Shown here piece after piece: positions 14,649-16,687 of a DNA stretch of 16,687 bases. Location: contig DHFP01000046.1 of the NCBI GenBank assembly GCA_002402315.1, positions 1 to 16,687 on the forward strand. Reading direction: 5' to 3'. Made by a program: the position numbers and the translations under genes. The first letter of the stretch is position 1. The number at the start of each line of letters is the position of its first letter. Origin of the DNA: Clostridiales bacterium UBA4821. Its GTDB lineage: Bacteria; Bacillota; Clostridia; Acetivibrionales; UBA4821. A model generated the notes under the pieces. That model had not been told where the DNA came from. It made no database searches and was given only the letters and a program-made list of their open reading frames with translations.

Positions 14649-15476
14649 ATGAAGAAGTATTCTCCGTTCGCAAGCCCCACATTGTGGAAAGATAGTTTCG
14701 TGCTTGCGTTTATCATTCTTGGCGGGATTGAAACCGTGATGAGCATTATGTCTATCTCTCTTGATTGCATTGGAAATATCCCGGCGCGAATTGCGATTGT
14801 GGTTGCAGCTTACGTTATACTTGCGGCTATTGTCCTGTATGTGAAATATCGCCGTGCTGAAAGCGAGACAACGCTGACAATCCGTGGTATCAACGTCACA
14901 GTGAAGCGAGGGAACATATTCCGTGCTGACGGGTGGAAGCTCATTCCATTCAATGAGTATTTTGATACCCATGTTGATGATGTTATTATTGCTAAGAGTT
15001 CACTAAATGGCAAATACATAGAATCTCTTAGCGATGATGATAAGGAAGAATTGAGAAAGGCAATCAACACCGATGACAAAAGCCCATTGCCACGGTATTG
15101 CAGCCCAGACGGCACTAGAACGCGATATGAACTTGGGACAATAAAGACCTTCCGTGATACTATGATGTTGGCGCTAACCCATTTCAACGAACAGCACGAA
15201 GCTCATACCAACCGCGCTGAGTACGAGCATACTCTGCGAACTATGTGGAAAGAGATTGGGCGCGTATATGCAGGCAAACCGATAACGCTGCCTCTCATCG
15301 GTGCAGGGATTACACGACTTGACGATATGGCAACAAAGCCAAATGCCGAGTTGTTAAAATGTATTATCTGCACACTACGGACAAGTACCATTACGTTCAA
15401 TGCTCCGATTACAATCCTCTTAACTGAGGACGCGCTAAAAACGGTAAATCTGTATGAACTGAAGGGGGGAAAATGA
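14649..15476 (+). CDS. thsA: Type II Thoeris effector ThsA (two TM helices plus macro domain)
   Basis: A 275-aa membrane protein. Two N-terminal transmembrane helices lie at about 14-38 and 46-66, with a basic KYRR stop after the second. A macro-like domain (DUF6430 type) follows at about 77-270, with KLIPFNEYFDTHVDD at 97-111 and the ligand loop P215LIGAGITRL224. This TM-TM-macro layout is that of ThsA in type II Thoeris; type I ThsA instead has SIR2 plus SLOG. In the reported type II model, the TIR partner makes a histidine-ADP-ribose signal that the macro domain binds, and the effector then damages the membrane. It lies 72 bp after hsdR with GGAGGAGG upstream of the ATG. Its stop is 2 nt from thsB1. 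Confidence 0.88.
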   Translation: MKKYSPFASPTLWKDSFVLAFIILGGIETVMSIMSISLDCIGNIPARIAIVVAAYVILAAIVLYVKYRRAESETTLTIRGINVTVKRGNIFRADGWKLIPFNEYFDTHVDDVIIAKSSLNGKYIESLSDDDKEELRKAINTDDKSPLPRYCSPDGTRTRYELGTIKTFRDTMMLALTHFNEQHEAHTNRAEYEHTLRTMWKEIGRVYAGKPITLPLIGAGITRLDDMATKPNAELLKCIICTLRTSTITFNAPITILLTEDALKTVNLYELKGGK

Positions 15477-15478
15477 CT

Positions 15479-15988
15479 ATGGCATACAGAAACAAGACTT
15501 ATGTTGCCTTTGACGGTGACAGCGACATCAGATACTACAACCTAATGAAAGCGTGGAAGCAAAGCGATAACACCGACTTCAACTTCTACGATGCCCACGA
15601 TCTCAATACCGCGCTTGATACAAGTACGGAAGAAACGATCAAAAGGCGGTTGCGGGAGCGTATGGAAAACAGCAAAGTCTTTGTGTTGCTCGTAGGGAAC
15701 AACACAAAAAACCTGCGGAAGCCTTATGTCCGCTACGAAATCGACCACGCAATCAGCTACTACAAGATTCCAATTATTGTCGTTAATCTTAACGGGTTAA
15801 AGGGTTGTGACGCAAATCTATGTCCGCTAGCCACAAGGGATGCTCTATCAATACATATCCCTTTTGGGCAAAAGATATTACAATACGCGCTTGAAAGCTG
15901 GACGAGCGAACACTATACGCATGTCAGCAAGGGCGAAGGCGGCACATATCACTACAATGAAAGTGTTTACTCCAGACTGGGACTATAA
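15479..15988 (+). CDS. thsB: Thoeris TIR-like protein ThsB1
   Basis: A 169-aa single-domain protein of the ThsB TIR-like family (DUF1863 type). The beta-alpha order is clear: KTYVAFDGDSD (strand 1 and loop), YDAHDLN, SKVFVLLVGNNTKNL, VRYE87IDHAI, and KIPIIVVNLNG. E87 sits where ThsB proteins carry the NADase glutamate. It senses infection and uses NAD to make the signal for ThsA. I chose the ATG at 15479 rather than 15473 because the distance from the GGGGGGA site is better (9 nt against 3) and because MAYR-KTY then matches the start of ThsB2. With the earlier ATG the gene would overlap thsA as ATGA. Confidence 0.88.
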   Translation: MAYRNKTYVAFDGDSDIRYYNLMKAWKQSDNTDFNFYDAHDLNTALDTSTEETIKRRLRERMENSKVFVLLVGNNTKNLRKPYVRYEIDHAISYYKIPIIVVNLNGLKGCDANLCPLATRDALSIHIPFGQKILQYALESWTSEHYTHVSKGEGGTYHYNESVYSRLGL

Positions 15989-16007
15989 AACATAGGAGGA
16001 ATTTATT

Positions 16008-16523
16008 ATGGCGTACAGAACCAAAACGTACATCGCAGCAGATTGGGACGGCGATAAAGCCGCCGTTGACAAACTGAAAGAATGGAATGACGGTGAAAAA
16101 TGGAATTTATCATTCACCGACGTTCACGAAGCCACGCAATCAAGCGATGACAGCTTGAATTGTAGCATCAAGGCGTCTCTTGCAAAGAGAATGGATATGT
16201 CGAAAACATTCGTTCTTATTGTCGGAACAGACACAAAAACCAGACGTGCAGGGGAGTGTACCTATTGTTCAAATTACAGCGACGGCAAATGTAAAACAGG
16301 GCATACCATCAGCAACGACAGCTTTATTGAGTACGAGTGCAAAAAAGCCGTCCGCGATAGCGAGAACATCAAACTCGTTGTACTGTATAACGCAGCTACC
16401 GTTGATAAGAGTAAATGTCCTGACGCGATTAAGGCATATGGGACACACGCTGCAATGAAGAAAATGGTAAACGGCACTCACCAATGGGATTACCAATCTG
16501 TGAAAACGGCTATGGGACAGTAG
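16008..16523 (+). CDS. thsB: Thoeris TIR-like protein ThsB2 with Cys-rich insertion
   Basis: A 171-aa second TIR-like protein sharing the MAYR-KTY start and fold with ThsB1 but diverged elsewhere. Visible parts are TDVHEATQSSDD, the SKTFVLIVGTDTK strand, and the IEYE110CKKAV helix with the likely catalytic Glu. Between these last two lies an insertion with C84-x2-C87, C95 and H99 (CTYCSNYSDGKCKTGH) that could bind zinc. ThsB1 lacks it. Multiple ThsB genes per ThsA are known in Thoeris and are thought to broaden phage recognition; the insertion is a plausible sensing element. AGGAGG lies 8 nt before the ATG, 19 nt after thsB1. Confidence 0.85.
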   Translation: MAYRTKTYIAADWDGDKAAVDKLKEWNDGEKWNLSFTDVHEATQSSDDSLNCSIKASLAKRMDMSKTFVLIVGTDTKTRRAGECTYCSNYSDGKCKTGHTISNDSFIEYECKKAVRDSENIKLVVLYNAATVDKSKCPDAIKAYGTHAAMKKMVNGTHQWDYQSVKTAMGQ

Positions 16524-16537
16524 ATTCAGTTAAATTT

Positions 16538-16563
16538 GCGGGAAGAGTATAACCTCTCCCCGC
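16538..16563 (+). terminator. Hairpin after thsB2
   Basis: GCGGGAAGAG/CTCTCCCCGC (16538-16547 with 16554-16563): 9 of 10 positions pair around a 6-nt loop, 15 nt after the thsB2 stop. No run of T follows directly, so it may be a weak terminator or an mRNA-end stabiliser. Confidence 0.5.
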
Positions 16564-16646
16564 GCCGTGTTCCTTAAAAATTTGCACCCGCTGGAACAAC
16601 ATAGTCGGTGTAACCCATCACAGTTTTTTTGCACGAGTAATAGCAA

Positions 16647-16686
16647 AGAGATAGGCGCTATCCCTTGCGGGACAACGCCTATCTCT
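16647..16686 (+). terminator. Long stem-loop at window end, probable terminator
   Basis: AGAGATAGGCG (16647-16657) pairs perfectly with CGCCTATCTCT (16676-16686). Inside is a smaller hairpin, TCCC-TTGC-GGGA. The window stops one base after the stem, so a T-run cannot be seen. It probably ends the defence block or a convergent gene to the right. Confidence 0.6.
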
Positions 16687-16687
16687 T

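Noticed and set aside
16600..16630. Intrinsic terminator at the T7 run near 16624-16630
   Set aside because: The sequence before the T-run forms only a weak 3-4-bp stem; the flanking hairpins at 16538 and 16647 are far stronger.

Overview
The window looks like chromosome or integrated-element DNA from a gut-type Clostridia (Lachnospiraceae/Oscillospiraceae-like) bacterium. The grounds are moderate G+C, strong AGGAGG-type ribosome binding sites, and several protein families that occur mostly in Clostridia and their conjugative or integrated elements (DUF6550-, DUF6809- and DUF6076-like proteins, a RepA-like AAA ATPase, ribbon-helix-helix proteins). No rRNA or tRNA gene, integrase or transposase is visible, so the element's ends and the exact taxon cannot be set.

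Left part (1-2954). A leftward block codes for a RepA-like RecA-fold ATPase (2644-1676), a small protein (1261-1028) and two ribbon-helix-helix proteins (1031-585 and 601-167). The last three overlap one another and are probably translationally coupled. Two unexplained repeat sets lie here: a pair of 43-bp direct repeats just downstream of the last gene (44-155), and four copies of a ~20-bp motif at 51-52-bp spacing (1439-1619) between the ATPase gene and the small gene. Together these resemble a replication/partition or maintenance module of a mobile element.

Middle part (2839-7119). A consensus promoter whose -10 box lies in a perfect palindrome drives a DUF6076-like zinc-finger protein. 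Convergent to it is a metallophosphoesterase. Next comes a compact minus-strand transcription unit that I read as a ~95-nt cloverleaf-like small RNA with its own promoter and T-run (5212-5085). A terminator/attenuator-like leader then precedes an orphan 222-aa helical protein. Across a strong terminator (6026-6067) lies a leftward pair: a DUF6809-like cytoplasmic protein and a DUF6550-like membrane-anchored repeat protein.

Right part (7246-16523). This is a defence island of eight genes on one strand with gaps of at most 72 bp: an XRE/YozG-type regulator, hsdM, hsdS, rhuM, hsdR (a complete type I restriction-modification system with a RhuM-family gene inserted), then a type II Thoeris system: a two-TM plus macro-domain effector (ThsA) and two different TIR-like sensor/synthases (ThsB1, ThsB2). 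Restriction would cut unmodified incoming DNA. Thoeris would act as a second, abortive layer: TIR proteins that sense infection make an ADP-ribose-type signal that activates the membrane effector. The only strong promoter I see for the whole block is upstream of the regulator gene. The Thoeris and restriction families themselves are known. The least explained items are the small RNA, the two repeat arrays, the leader of the 222-aa gene, and the linkage of RM and Thoeris under one regulator.
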